NCBI GenBank assembly: GCA_034423575.1 | Contig: DAOUIF010000036.1 | Span: 26,806-90,805, forward strand | DNA from: Bin87 sp034423575 | Lineage (GTDB): Bacteria; Chloroflexota; Dehalococcoidia; Lucifugimonadales; UBA3495 | Direction: 5' to 3' | Length of the DNA stretch: 64,000 nucleotides | Part shown: positions 16,422 through 24,051 of the stretch, piece after piece | Numbering within the stretch: position 1 is the first letter of the stretch | Layout of the letters: each line of letters opens with the position of its first letter | Translations under genes and position numbers: made by a program | Notes under the pieces: model-generated | Told to the model about the DNA's origin: nothing | Databases searched by the model: none | Seen by the model: only the letters and a program-made list of their open reading frames with translations

Positions 16422-18479
16422 ATGGTTCCCCCCGATTCGCTTTTTGGCGGCATCCCCGTATGGGTTGGCGTCTACGTTCTAACAGCCCTCACGCTTGGCG
16501 TTGCCGGATATGTCGTGTACCACCGCGTATTCCGGCTGGTACTGCAGGGCCTTCCGGTCGCCCGGTTCGACAGGCCGATGACCCGGCTGTTGGGAGCAGC
16601 AGGGATCGTCCTGGGGCAGCGCAAGGTGCTGCAACGGGTGGGCCGATTGGACCCGCGCTCGAGGAGCATAGATCTGGCCGGATTGGGGCACGCCGCCATC
16701 TTCTGGGGCTTCTTGTCATTCAGCTTGTCGTACCTGGTCTTCATTTTCGGCGGGTCCATCTGGCATCCGCTGGGAGAGACCATACTCACCAGGACCGGGG
16801 TGCTGGTCTACAGCATCTACTTGGATATCTTCGCGGCGGTCATCCTGGTTGCGCTCAGTTGGGCACTGTTCCGCCGTTGGATCGCCCAGCCCCACCGGCT
16901 GAGTTTTGACTTAACGCGCAAAGGCGAGTCGGTGGTCATCGTCGGACTGACCGCTGGCCTGATGGTCGCGACCTTGCTGGTGCACTCCTTCTACGTGGCG
17001 TCCGGCGGGGCAGGTCCAGAGGCTCGCGTATTCATCGGCGCGGCTATCGGCAATTGGTTCAGTGGTATGGGAATGTCGCCAGCCACCGCCGGCGCGCTCC
17101 AGGCGATCTTCTGGTGGGTGCACCTGCTAATCGTACTTGGCTTTGGGCTCTACGTCCCCTTCTCCAAGCACATCCACATGGTAGCCGCTCCGCTGAACGC
17201 CTTCTTCCGGAACTTGGAGCCCCGGGGCACTTTGGCAACCATGGACCTGGAAACCGTCGAGCGGTTCGGGGCGTCGCGGGTGCAGGACTTCACCTGGAAA
17301 GAGCTGCTGGACGGATACGCGTGCGCGGTATGCGGCAGGTGCACCGACGCCTGTCCCGCGCACACCACGGGCAAGGTGCTCTCGCCCATGCACATCGTGG
17401 AGAACCTCAAGGAGCACATGATCGCCATCGGGCACCAAGGCGCGCGCAACGCTGAGCATGTGGAGCCCATGCCACTGATCGACGGCGCGATCCCCGAGCA
17501 AGCGGTGTGGGACTGCGTATCTTGCGGGGCGTGCATGGAGGAATGCCCCGTCGTGGTCGAGCATGTCCCCACCATCATCGACATGCGCCGCAGCCTGGTG
17601 CTGGAGGAATCGCGCATACCCGAGACGGGCATGAACGCCCTGTTGAGCTTGGAGCAGCGTGGACACCCGTGGCGTGGCACGACCTTTGCCCGCACCGACT
17701 GGGCGGAAGGCCTGGGCGTCCCAACCATGGCGGAAAAACCCGACGCCGAGGTGCTTTTCTGGGTTGGCTGCACGGGCGCTCTGGAACAACGCAGTCAGGG
17801 CGTCGCGCGTTCGATGGTCAAGGTGCTGAAGTCGGCGGGCGTGGATTTCGCCATCCTGGGAGACGAAGAGAGCTGCACCGGCGACCCGGCCCGGCGCATG
17901 GGCAACGAGTACCTGTTCCAGATCATGGCGCAGCAAAACGTAGAAGTGATGAACAGTTACGATGTGAAGACCGTTGTCACCATCTGCCCGCACTGTTTCA
18001 ACACCATGAAGAACGAGTATCCACAGTTCGGCGGCGACTACGAGGTGCTGCACTACAGCCAATTCGTGGACGGGCTTATTCGAGACGGCAGGATCAAGCC
18101 GGTCAAGATGATGGACGTGTCGGTGGCCTACCACGACTCGTGCTACCTGGGCCGTCACAACGGGGTTTACGACGAGCCGCGCAACGTGGCCAAAGCCATC
18201 CCCGGACTGAAACTGTTGGAGATGGCGCCCCGATGCCGGGAGCGCGGCTTCTGCTGTGGCGCCGGTGGCGGCCACATGTGGATCGAGGAGAGCCAGGGCG
18301 AACGCATCAACCACGCGCGCACCGACCACTTCCTTGAGACCCAGGCCGACACGGTGGGCGTGTCCTGCCCGTTCTGTCTGCAGATGATGACCGAGGGCAT
18401 CCAATCCAAAGGACACGCCGAGAGCAAGGACGCGCGCGACGTGCTGGAAATACTGGCCGACAGCCTGGGCGACGATTAG
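16422..18479 (+). CDS. membrane-anchored heterodisulfide-reductase-like iron-sulfur oxidoreductase
   Basis: A 685-residue fusion of an integral-membrane, cytochrome-b-like module and an HdrD/GlpC-type electron-transfer module. The first 270 or so residues hold about six membrane helices resembling the NarI/HdrE family, with His residues able to bind heme. Two [4Fe-4S] motifs follow, CAVCGRCTDACP from Cys301 and CVSCGACMEECP from Cys365. Then come two CCG-type cysteine-rich domains: from Cys450 (WVGCTG, ESCTGD, CPHC) and around Cys611-612 (HDSCYLG, FCCGAGGGH, CPFC). Such proteins move electrons between a cytosolic donor and the quinone pool. The real partner is unknown, and no electron-transfer flavoprotein gene lies nearby. 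The start is uncertain (GTG at 16296 is possible). Confidence 0.85.
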   Translation: MVPPDSLFGGIPVWVGVYVLTALTLGVAGYVVYHRVFRLVLQGLPVARFDRPMTRLLGAAGIVLGQRKVLQRVGRLDPRSRSIDLAGLGHAAIFWGFLSFSLSYLVFIFGGSIWHPLGETILTRTGVLVYSIYLDIFAAVILVALSWALFRRWIAQPHRLSFDLTRKGESVVIVGLTAGLMVATLLVHSFYVASGGAGPEARVFIGAAIGNWFSGMGMSPATAGALQAIFWWVHLLIVLGFGLYVPFSKHIHMVAAPLNAFFRNLEPRGTLATMDLETVERFGASRVQDFTWKELLDGYACAVCGRCTDACPAHTTGKVLSPMHIVENLKEHMIAIGHQGARNAEHVEPMPLIDGAIPEQAVWDCVSCGACMEECPVVVEHVPTIIDMRRSLVLEESRIPETGMNALLSLEQRGHPWRGTTFARTDWAEGLGVPTMAEKPDAEVLFWVGCTGALEQRSQGVARSMVKVLKSAGVDFAILGDEESCTGDPARRMGNEYLFQIMAQQNVEVMNSYDVKTVVTICPHCFNTMKNEYPQFGGDYEVLHYSQFVDGLIRDGRIKPVKMMDVSVAYHDSCYLGRHNGVYDEPRNVAKAIPGLKLLEMAPRCRERGFCCGAGGGHMWIEESQGERINHARTDHFLETQADTVGVSCPFCLQMMTEGIQSKGHAESKDARDVLEILADSLGDD

Positions 18480-18658
18480 TTGGTCGGCTGACAATATCAA
18501 CGGTCTCCGGTCACGTCGGGCCGGTCTTTCCGCTTCAAAGTCCACCGTCAGTCCCCGCGTCGTATGGATCGTTGCACGACCCGAGGTCATCTGTGGTGAT
18601 CGACCGTTTCGATATGGCACGGGACCAGTTCAAGTTTCGTTTGCAGGGATGTTGAACC

Positions 18659-19459
18659 ATGTTCATGGACATTATGGAACGTCGGTTGCTTTTTCAACCC
18701 CAACCGGTATCCGACGCCCTGCCGACGGACCTGGGATTGGAATTCGAAGAGACGTGGTGTCAGTCGGAACGCGGCCATCAGTTGCAGTGCTGGTTTGTGC
18801 CCGGGGACCGTCGCACCGACCTGACCTGGATGTGGTTTGGCGGGGCAGGCGGCAATTTGAGCCTCCGGGTTGGCGAGTTTGCTGCGGTGCGGAAACACAC
18901 CGGCGCAAATATTTTCGGGTTCGATTACCGAGGTTTCGGCAACAGCCGGGGAAAAGCAACCGTGCGTAACACCGCCGCCGATGCGCGGGCTGCTCTGGCT
19001 CATCTTCAGCGAACCTATGGATCTGATCGAGCTAACACCCTGTTCATGGGGATATCGATGGGCGCCGCCGTGTCGATACGGTTGGCCGCCGAAACCTGGT
19101 CCCCGCTGGCCATAGCCCTGGTCGCGCCCTTCGCCTCCCTGAGTGACATGGGTCGGCTGCTCTATCCTACCCTGACCTGGCGGGGACGGCTGATCGGCAA
19201 TCGCTACAATTCGGCGGCTCTCGTGGATCGCATCGACTGTCCATTACTCATACTTCACGGAACGGACGACGAACTGGTGCCGCTGTCGCAGGGGCGCAAA
19301 TTGTACGACGCAGCTCGGGGGCCAAAACGGCTGCTCACCATCAATGCTGCCGGCCACATGAACGTGGGCGACTACCCTGAATTTTGGGAAGGGTTGTGTG
19401 CCTGGATGGACGAGTCGGTCTTGATCGATCGGGACCCTGGCTCGACCCGCCGGGCTTAA
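18659..19459 (+). CDS. alpha/beta hydrolase
   Basis: A 266-residue alpha/beta-hydrolase-fold protein. The nucleophile elbow GISMGAA, the acid in HGTDDELVP and the histidine in AAGHMN complete a Ser-Asp-His triad, and FDYRGFGNSRG is the usual oxyanion-side strand. The look is that of the membrane-associated hydrolases related to human ABHD13/YqkD-type proteins. The N-terminus is short, without a clear signal peptide. The substrate is unknown, an ester or lipid most likely. It is transcribed alone and lies upstream of the selenoprotein gene, which has its own promoter. Confidence 0.85.
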   Translation: MFMDIMERRLLFQPQPVSDALPTDLGLEFEETWCQSERGHQLQCWFVPGDRRTDLTWMWFGGAGGNLSLRVGEFAAVRKHTGANIFGFDYRGFGNSRGKATVRNTAADARAALAHLQRTYGSDRANTLFMGISMGAAVSIRLAAETWSPLAIALVAPFASLSDMGRLLYPTLTWRGRLIGNRYNSAALVDRIDCPLLILHGTDDELVPLSQGRKLYDAARGPKRLLTINAAGHMNVGDYPEFWEGLCAWMDESVLIDRDPGSTRRA

Positions 19460-19486
19460 TCTCCCGCTTTGTTCCCCGGTCCGACA

Positions 19487-19515
19487 TTGCGTTGCCCGGA
19501 GGATTGGCCTATCAT
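19487..19515 (+). promoter_or_regulatory. candidate promoter for the SelW-like gene
   Basis: TTGCGT (19487-19492), a 17-base spacer and TATCAT (19510-19515) lie 48 bases before the ATG at 19563. The -10 box is one base off consensus and the spacing is ideal. Confidence 0.5.
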
Positions 19516-19562
19516 CCGCCGCAACGGGCGTACCGCACACGGCGACGCAAGGGAGGGAAACC

Positions 19563-19832
19563 ATGGCTCAACGGCCCGACGTCAAGCGCATGGAAATCGA
19601 AATCGTTTACTGTTGGGATTGAGGACACGCCGGACGCGCGGCCTGGATGGCCAGCGAAGCATTGACCCGCACCGGCGACAACATATCGACGTTCAAACTG
19701 ACCCCCGGAGATCACGGCAAGTTTGACATCCTGATCGACGGTGAATTGGTGGGCGAACACAAGCACACCCCTGATGCCCACCTGTTCCCGGACCTGCAGG
19801 ACCTCATGGCGGCAATCAACGATCGGATGTAA
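19563..19832 (+). CDS. SelW-like (Rdx family) selenoprotein with UGA-encoded selenocysteine
   Basis: Read through an in-frame TGA at 19620-19622, this frame encodes 89 residues that fit the Rdx/SelW thioredoxin-like redox family. The N-terminal strand IEIVYCWDU carries the redox motif C-x-x-U (Cys17, Sec20), followed by GHAGRAAWMASEAL and then LTPGDHGKFDILIDGELV and LFPDLQDLMAAI, all at the expected spacing. The ATG at 19563 has AGGGAGGG upstream, whereas a start after the TGA has no ribosome-binding site. A hairpin fitting a bacterial SECIS follows the TGA, and a terminator follows the TAA. SelW-like proteins are small cytosolic thiol or selenol oxidoreductases. The alternative is a Cys-to-stop mutation, but the unit looks intact. 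Sec synthesis genes are not in the window. Confidence 0.85.
19637..19656 (+). promoter_or_regulatory. bacterial SECIS-like hairpin after the UGA codon
   Basis: A seven-base-pair stem with one bulged A (19637-19643 pairing with 19649-19656) closes a five-base loop UGGAU (19644-19648). The loop begins 21 bases after the UGA and has G as its second base. This agrees with what is known of bacterial SECIS elements: a stem-loop just 3' of the UGA, within the coding sequence, with a G early in the apical loop. Binding by SelB is inferred. Confidence 0.65.
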
Positions 19833-19849
19833 CCCGGATTTGCAATCGC

Positions 19850-19892
19850 CGCCCGGATTTCCGCATCACGCGGACGATCCGGGCGCTTTTTT
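19850..19892 (+). terminator. Rho-independent terminator of the selenoprotein gene
   Basis: Perfect 9-bp arms CGCCCGGAT (19850-19858) and ATCCGGGCG (19877-19885) enclose a second small hairpin and are followed by CTTTTTT. It begins 17 bases after the TAA at 19832 and ends just before the convergent DUF503 gene. Confidence 0.85.
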
Positions 19893-19896
19893 GTCC

Positions 19897-20196
19897 TTAG
19901 AACCCGCTCATCACTTCGATCTGGTAATCCAGGATCTCCAGGTCAGGGCGAACCTCGCTCACGAATTGCACCACATCGTCGATCAGCGACCTGGTCTGAT
20001 CGGCGCTGACGCCAACGCAGGACACGGCAAGGGTCACGCTCTGCCACGCATTCCCGTCGGCTCCAGCATCCTGGGCGACCGAAACGTTGAAACGGGCCCG
20101 AATCCGCGATATCAGGCTCCGAGCAGCTTGCCTTCGGGTCTTCAGGCTGCGACTTTCGGGCACGCGGAGACTTATGTGGGCCACGGCGACGTGCAT
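19897..20196 (-). CDS. DUF503 (YlxP-like) family protein
   Basis: A 99-residue protein matching DUF503. The N-terminus reads MHVAVAHISLRVPESRSLKTRR, close to the family's usual start MxVG-x-L-x3-L-x4-S-L-K-x-KR, and is followed by a ferredoxin-like alternation of strands and helices. YlxP-type proteins often lie beside rbfA and infB and are suspected to take part in ribosome biology, but their function is not established. Here the gene is outside that context, between the selenoprotein gene and rex. No clear ribosome-binding site is seen. Confidence 0.82.
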   Translation of the reverse strand: MHVAVAHISLRVPESRSLKTRRQAARSLISRIRARFNVSVAQDAGADGNAWQSVTLAVSCVGVSADQTRSLIDDVVQFVSEVRPDLEILDYQIEVMSGF

Positions 20197-20341
20197 GGAT
20201 CGATTACCAGGGCGGGGCGTCGTGAAAATGACGGCAGGGTGTAATTGGGCCGTCGCTGACGTTTGAGATTTGCCAGAAGCGTGCGGCCAACGGCGACAAA
20301 CACGGGCGTCTAACGATCATTCGCACCCGCAGGCGCCGGTA

Positions 20342-20370
20342 TTGACGATGAATAAGTGTAGGGATAGATT
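20342..20370 (+). promoter_or_regulatory. candidate promoter for rex
   Basis: TTGACG (20342-20347), a 17-base spacer and TAGATT (20365-20370) lie about 105 bases before the first possible rex start, in AT-rich DNA. I looked for a Rex-type operator (TTGTGA-n-TCACAA) around it and found none. Confidence 0.5.
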
Positions 20371-20475
20371 ATGATTGAACGCCTGATGGCATAGAAACAA
20401 TTTACCGTATGCTCCCGGCTTACGTAAATCCGCTGAGAATATTTCAGCCACTGGAAATAAAACACAACACGAGCG

Positions 20476-21180
20476 ATGTCATCCCTTTCAGGCGGACCAG
20501 GGACCAGTCCTATGACGGCCATACCCCCCGGTGAAGTCCCCGAGGTGGTCATTTCCAGGTTGCCTCAATACGTTCGTATCCTCTCGCAACTGCTGGACTC
20601 GGGCGGCGAGGTGACCAATTCTCAACAGTTGGGCGAGCAGTTGCAGGTTACTCCGGCCCAGATTCGCAAGGATCTATCCTACTTCGGCAGGTTCGGGAAG
20701 CAGGGCCGAGGCTACGTCGTGCGCGACCTGTTGCGGGAACTCAAACAGATCCTGGGCCTGAACTCGGAATGGAACGTGGCTGTCGTCGGCGTGGGCCGGC
20801 TGGGGAACGCCATCCTGAACTACCCCGGCTTCAATCCCGACGGGTTCCACCTGGTGGCGGCGTTCGACAACAACTTGGCCAACGTGGGCCGTGAGGTCGG
20901 CGGCGTATCCGTTCAACCGATGGTCGAGATGGCGCAGACGGTCGCCGAACGAGACATCAGCATCGCCATTGTCGCCGTTCCCAGCGCACACACGCAGACC
21001 GTCATCGACCAACTGGTGGGATGCGGGGTGCGGGCGATCCTGAATTACGCGCCCATCAACGCCCAAGTCCCAGACGGTATCCGGGTGCGCAACATCGACC
21101 CGGTGTTGGCCCTCCAGTCGATGACCTACTACCTTACCGAAGGTGGTCCCTGGGCCAACGGCTCCGCGCCGGCGGGCTGA
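20476..21180 (+). CDS. rex: redox-sensing transcriptional repressor Rex
   Basis: Rex senses the NADH/NAD+ ratio and represses respiratory and fermentative genes when NADH is low. The 234-residue protein has the N-terminal winged helix with the diagnostic recognition segment RKDLSYFGRFGK (64-75), the Rossmann motif GVGRLG (105-110), and the C-terminal domain-swapping helix. The start may be the ATG at 20476 or, better supported by an upstream AGGGAC, the one at 20512, which removes 12 non-conserved residues. The gene converges on the atp operon, with two bases between its stop and that of atpC. Regulation of atp or other genes by Rex is possible but no operator was recognised. Confidence 0.94.
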   Translation: MSSLSGGPGTSPMTAIPPGEVPEVVISRLPQYVRILSQLLDSGGEVTNSQQLGEQLQVTPAQIRKDLSYFGRFGKQGRGYVVRDLLRELKQILGLNSEWNVAVVGVGRLGNAILNYPGFNPDGFHLVAAFDNNLANVGREVGGVSVQPMVEMAQTVAERDISIAIVAVPSAHTQTVIDQLVGCGVRAILNYAPINAQVPDGIRVRNIDPVLALQSMTYYLTEGGPWANGSAPAG

Positions 21181-21182
21181 AG

Positions 21183-21623
21183 CTACTGCTGGGACTGCCG
21201 CGCCAGCGAGCGGTGCGGGGCAGAGCGGCGCCGCCGCGCCACGGTTACGCGGACCTGGGCCCGCCGCAAGGACGCCACGGCCTGCTCCAGTTCGATATCA
21301 GACTCCCGGCTCGCGATGCGTTCCTGCGCTCGCGCCAACGCTTCTTGCGCCCGGGCCTCGTCGATTTCGTCCACGTCCTCGGCGGCGTCGGCGAGGACGA
21401 TCACCTGATTGCCCAGCACCTCCAGGTACCCGCCGGAGAGAGCGAGGTAGCTTTCATCGCCGCCGGCTCGGACGAGTAGCTCGCCCGGCTGCAGCACCGT
21501 CATCAGCGGGGCATGGTTGGGCAGAATGCCCAGTTGCCCGGCCACACCCGGCGCGACCAGTGCGTCCACCTCTCCGGAGAACACCTCGCGTTCAGCGGTG
21601 ATGATTTGCAACTGCATCGGCAT
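21183..21623 (-). CDS. atpC: ATP synthase F1 epsilon subunit
   Basis: The 146-residue epsilon subunit of the rotor stalk couples proton flow to catalysis and can inhibit hydrolysis. The N-terminal beta-sandwich shows the usual ITAEREVFSGEVDALVAPGVAGQLGILPNHAPL pattern in parts (for example GILPNHAPL). The C-terminal helical hairpin (about 90-135) ends in a basic tail. AGGAG precedes the ATG at 21623. It is the last gene of the atp operon and lies 37 bases after atpD. No terminator is visible before the convergent rex. Confidence 0.93.
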   Translation of the reverse strand: MPMQLQIITAEREVFSGEVDALVAPGVAGQLGILPNHAPLMTVLQPGELLVRAGGDESYLALSGGYLEVLGNQVIVLADAAEDVDEIDEARAQEALARAQERIASRESDIELEQAVASLRRAQVRVTVARRRRSAPHRSLARQSQQ

Positions 21624-21660
21624 CGGGACGAGCTCCTATCGATTCACGACTTCCGGAAGA

Positions 21661-23055
21661 TCAGGCAGTGGCCTGCATCTGGGCAGCCTTCTCGACGGCC
21701 TCTTCGATGGTTCCAACCATGTAGAAGGCCTGCTCCGGCAGTTCGTCGTGTTGGCCGTCCAAGATTTCAGCGAACCCACGCACGGTATCGCGCAGGGCTA
21801 CGTACTTGCCCGGCTGGTTGGTGAAGGTTTCGGCCACGAAGAACGGCTGGGTCAGGAACCGCTGGATCTTGCGCGCGCGGAACACGGTCTGGCGGTCCTC
21901 GTCGGAAAGCTCTTCGATACCCAGGATGGCAATGATGTCCTGCAGGTCGCGGTAACGCTGGAGCACCTGCTGCACCCCGCGCGCTACGCGATAGTGCTCG
22001 TCGCCGACGATACGCGGCTCGAGGATGCGGGCGAAGGAGGCCAGCGGGTCCACGGCCGGATACAATGCCTGCGCCGCCAGGGCGCGCTCGAGGGACACCA
22101 CGGCATCAAGGTGACCGAAGGTGGTAACGATGCCCGGGTCGGTGTAGTCGTCGGCCGGCACGTATATGGCCTGGAAGGACGTGATGCTGCCGCTCTTGGT
22201 GGAAGTGATGCGTTCCTGCAGCGCGCCCATCTCCGTGCTCAGCGTAGGCTGATAGCCCACTGCGGACGGCATTCGGCCCAGCAACGCGGACACTTCCATT
22301 CCGGCAAGGATGTACCGGTAGATGTTGTCGATAAAGAGCAGCACATCCTGGTTCTGCTCTTCGCGGAAGTACTCCGCCATCGTCAGACCGGTCAGACCGA
22401 TGCGGGCGCGGACGCCCGGAGTCTCGTTCATCTGTCCGAACACCAGCACCGTGCTGCCCAGGACGCCGGAATCTTCCATTTCGTGCCAGAGGTCGTTGCC
22501 TTCGCGGGAACGCTCACCCACGCCGGCGAACACGGACACACCGCTGTGGACGGCTCCGATGTTGCGAATGAGTTCCTGGATAATGACGGTTTTGCCGACG
22601 CCGGCCCCGCCGTATGCGCCGACCTTGCCGCCTTTGGGGAACGGGGTGATCAGGTCAAATACCTTGATGCCGGTTTCGAGAATCTCCACCGTGGGATTCT
22701 GGTCGTCGAAAGCCGGAGGATCGCGGTGAATGGGCCAGAATTGTCCGGCTTCCACCGCCCCCAGGTTATCCAGGGGTGTCCCGGTCACGTCAAAGAGCCG
22801 TCCCAGGGTTTCGGGGCCCACCGGCACCGAAACCTTGTTCCCGGTGTCGGTCACTTCGCTTCCGCGAGCCAGTCCGTCGGTGGACCCCAGGGCCAGGCAG
22901 CGGGCCCAGTGGTTGCCGATATGCTGCTGCACTTCCAGCACCAGGCGCTCGCCCGAATTGTCAACCTCCAGAGCGTCAAACAGGTTAGGGAGCTGATCGG
23001 CGGGGAATTCAACGTCCACCACCGTGCCGATGACTTGGGCGATTTTACCGGGCAT
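21661..23055 (-). CDS. atpD: ATP synthase F1 beta subunit
   Basis: The 464-residue catalytic subunit. The Walker A motif GGAGVGKTV (about 149-157), the catalytic Glu region AGVGERSREGND (about 177-188) and the Walker B strand VLLFIDNIYR are all present. The C-terminal DELS-type segment reads EELSDEDRQ. GGAGG nine bases upstream fixes the start. It is conserved at full length, with the usual A-G-D-C order in the operon. Membrane-peripheral, on the cytoplasmic side. Confidence 0.97.
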   Translation of the reverse strand: MPGKIAQVIGTVVDVEFPADQLPNLFDALEVDNSGERLVLEVQQHIGNHWARCLALGSTDGLARGSEVTDTGNKVSVPVGPETLGRLFDVTGTPLDNLGAVEAGQFWPIHRDPPAFDDQNPTVEILETGIKVFDLITPFPKGGKVGAYGGAGVGKTVIIQELIRNIGAVHSGVSVFAGVGERSREGNDLWHEMEDSGVLGSTVLVFGQMNETPGVRARIGLTGLTMAEYFREEQNQDVLLFIDNIYRYILAGMEVSALLGRMPSAVGYQPTLSTEMGALQERITSTKSGSITSFQAIYVPADDYTDPGIVTTFGHLDAVVSLERALAAQALYPAVDPLASFARILEPRIVGDEHYRVARGVQQVLQRYRDLQDIIAILGIEELSDEDRQTVFRARKIQRFLTQPFFVAETFTNQPGKYVALRDTVRGFAEILDGQHDELPEQAFYMVGTIEEAVEKAAQMQATA

Positions 23056-23142
23056 CTTTTCTATCCTCCGGGTGAGCTGACTGAAGGCGGTCCGCTCCGA
23101 GCAGCAACACCCGAACCGGGCGTGCGCTAACGGTCGGACGGA

Positions 23143-24003
23143 CTATCCCTCCAGCGCGACCTGGCCGCCGACCAGGTCCAGCAACTCGTTGGTAATGCTG
23201 TCCTGGCGGAGCTTGTTCATAACCAGCGTCAGGTCGGAAGCCAGCTGGTTGGCGTTGTCGGTGGCGTTCCTCATTGCGACCATGCGCGCAGACTGTTCGC
23301 TGGCGATGCTTTCCAGGATCGCATGGTACACCTGCATTTCAACGAACTGCGGTAGCAGCGCGCTGAGCACCGTGGCCGGATCCGGCTCGTAGATGTAGCC
23401 GACCCGCTGGGCGGATTCCAGCGCCGCCGGTTCCACAGGCAGGATCCGTTCGATGACCGGCTCCTGCTGGACGGTGGACACGAAGCGCATATAGGCCAGG
23501 TGCACTTCGTCAAATTGGCCCTCGGTGTACCCGTCTATGACCAGGCGCGAAATCGCCGTGGTGTCGGCCAGGGCAACCCGATCGCTCAGGTCGGTGAAAA
23601 CGGCCTGTACCGTGTCGGTATATCGCACCAGGAAGTCGCGCCCCTTCCGGCCTACCACGATGCTGCGGACGGTGGCGTCGCTGCCCAGGATAAACCGGGC
23701 TACCTGGCGGTTTATGTTGGCGTGCATGCCGCCGGCCAACCCACGATCCGGAGTGATCACCACCATTCCCACAGTGTTGACCGGACGGGTTTCCAACAGC
23801 GGGTGGACCGTTTCTTCGTCGGTGGGCTGCGCGGCCAGCGTGGCGATCACTTCGTGGATCTTCTCCGCGTACGGGCGACCGTCCGTCACGGCCAACTGGG
23901 CCCGGCGCATCTTGGACGCCGCGATGAGAGACATCGCGTTGGTGACCTTTCCGGTGTTTTCGACGCTCCGAATGCGTCGGCGGATGTCTCTAACGCTAGG
24001 CAT
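23143..24003 (-). CDS. atpG: ATP synthase F1 gamma subunit
   Basis: The 286-residue central rotor shaft. The N-terminal helix (DIRRRIRSVENTGKVTNAMSLIAASKMRRA) and the C-terminal helix (MRNATDNANQLASDLTLVMNKLRQDSITNEL) form the antiparallel coiled coil that turns inside alpha3beta3, and both are strongly conserved here. The central Rossmann-like domain has the usual ITPDRGLAGG. Length is normal, and a weak AGGG precedes the ATG. It lies between atpA and atpD in the standard order. Confidence 0.95.
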   Translation of the reverse strand: MPSVRDIRRRIRSVENTGKVTNAMSLIAASKMRRAQLAVTDGRPYAEKIHEVIATLAAQPTDEETVHPLLETRPVNTVGMVVITPDRGLAGGMHANINRQVARFILGSDATVRSIVVGRKGRDFLVRYTDTVQAVFTDLSDRVALADTTAISRLVIDGYTEGQFDEVHLAYMRFVSTVQQEPVIERILPVEPAALESAQRVGYIYEPDPATVLSALLPQFVEMQVYHAILESIASEQSARMVAMRNATDNANQLASDLTLVMNKLRQDSITNELLDLVGGQVALEG

Positions 24004-24051
24004 GTGCTGACCCTGGGTGCTCCCGGAAATGGGGACTTGCGTCCCGCGCTC

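Noticed and set aside
19647..19832. Short ORF (61 residues) starting after the UGA as an independent protein
   Set aside because: No ribosome-binding site, and the fold begins upstream of the UGA. It is better explained as the C-terminal part of a selenoprotein.
20197..20475. Rex-type operator upstream of rex
   Set aside because: No TTGTGA-n-TCACAA pattern with a reasonable match was found, nor upstream of the atp promoter.
22322..24010. Several plus-strand frames over 100 codons through the atp genes
   Set aside because: They are mirror frames of atpD, atpG and atpA, with Arg/Ser/Pro-rich translations and no motifs.
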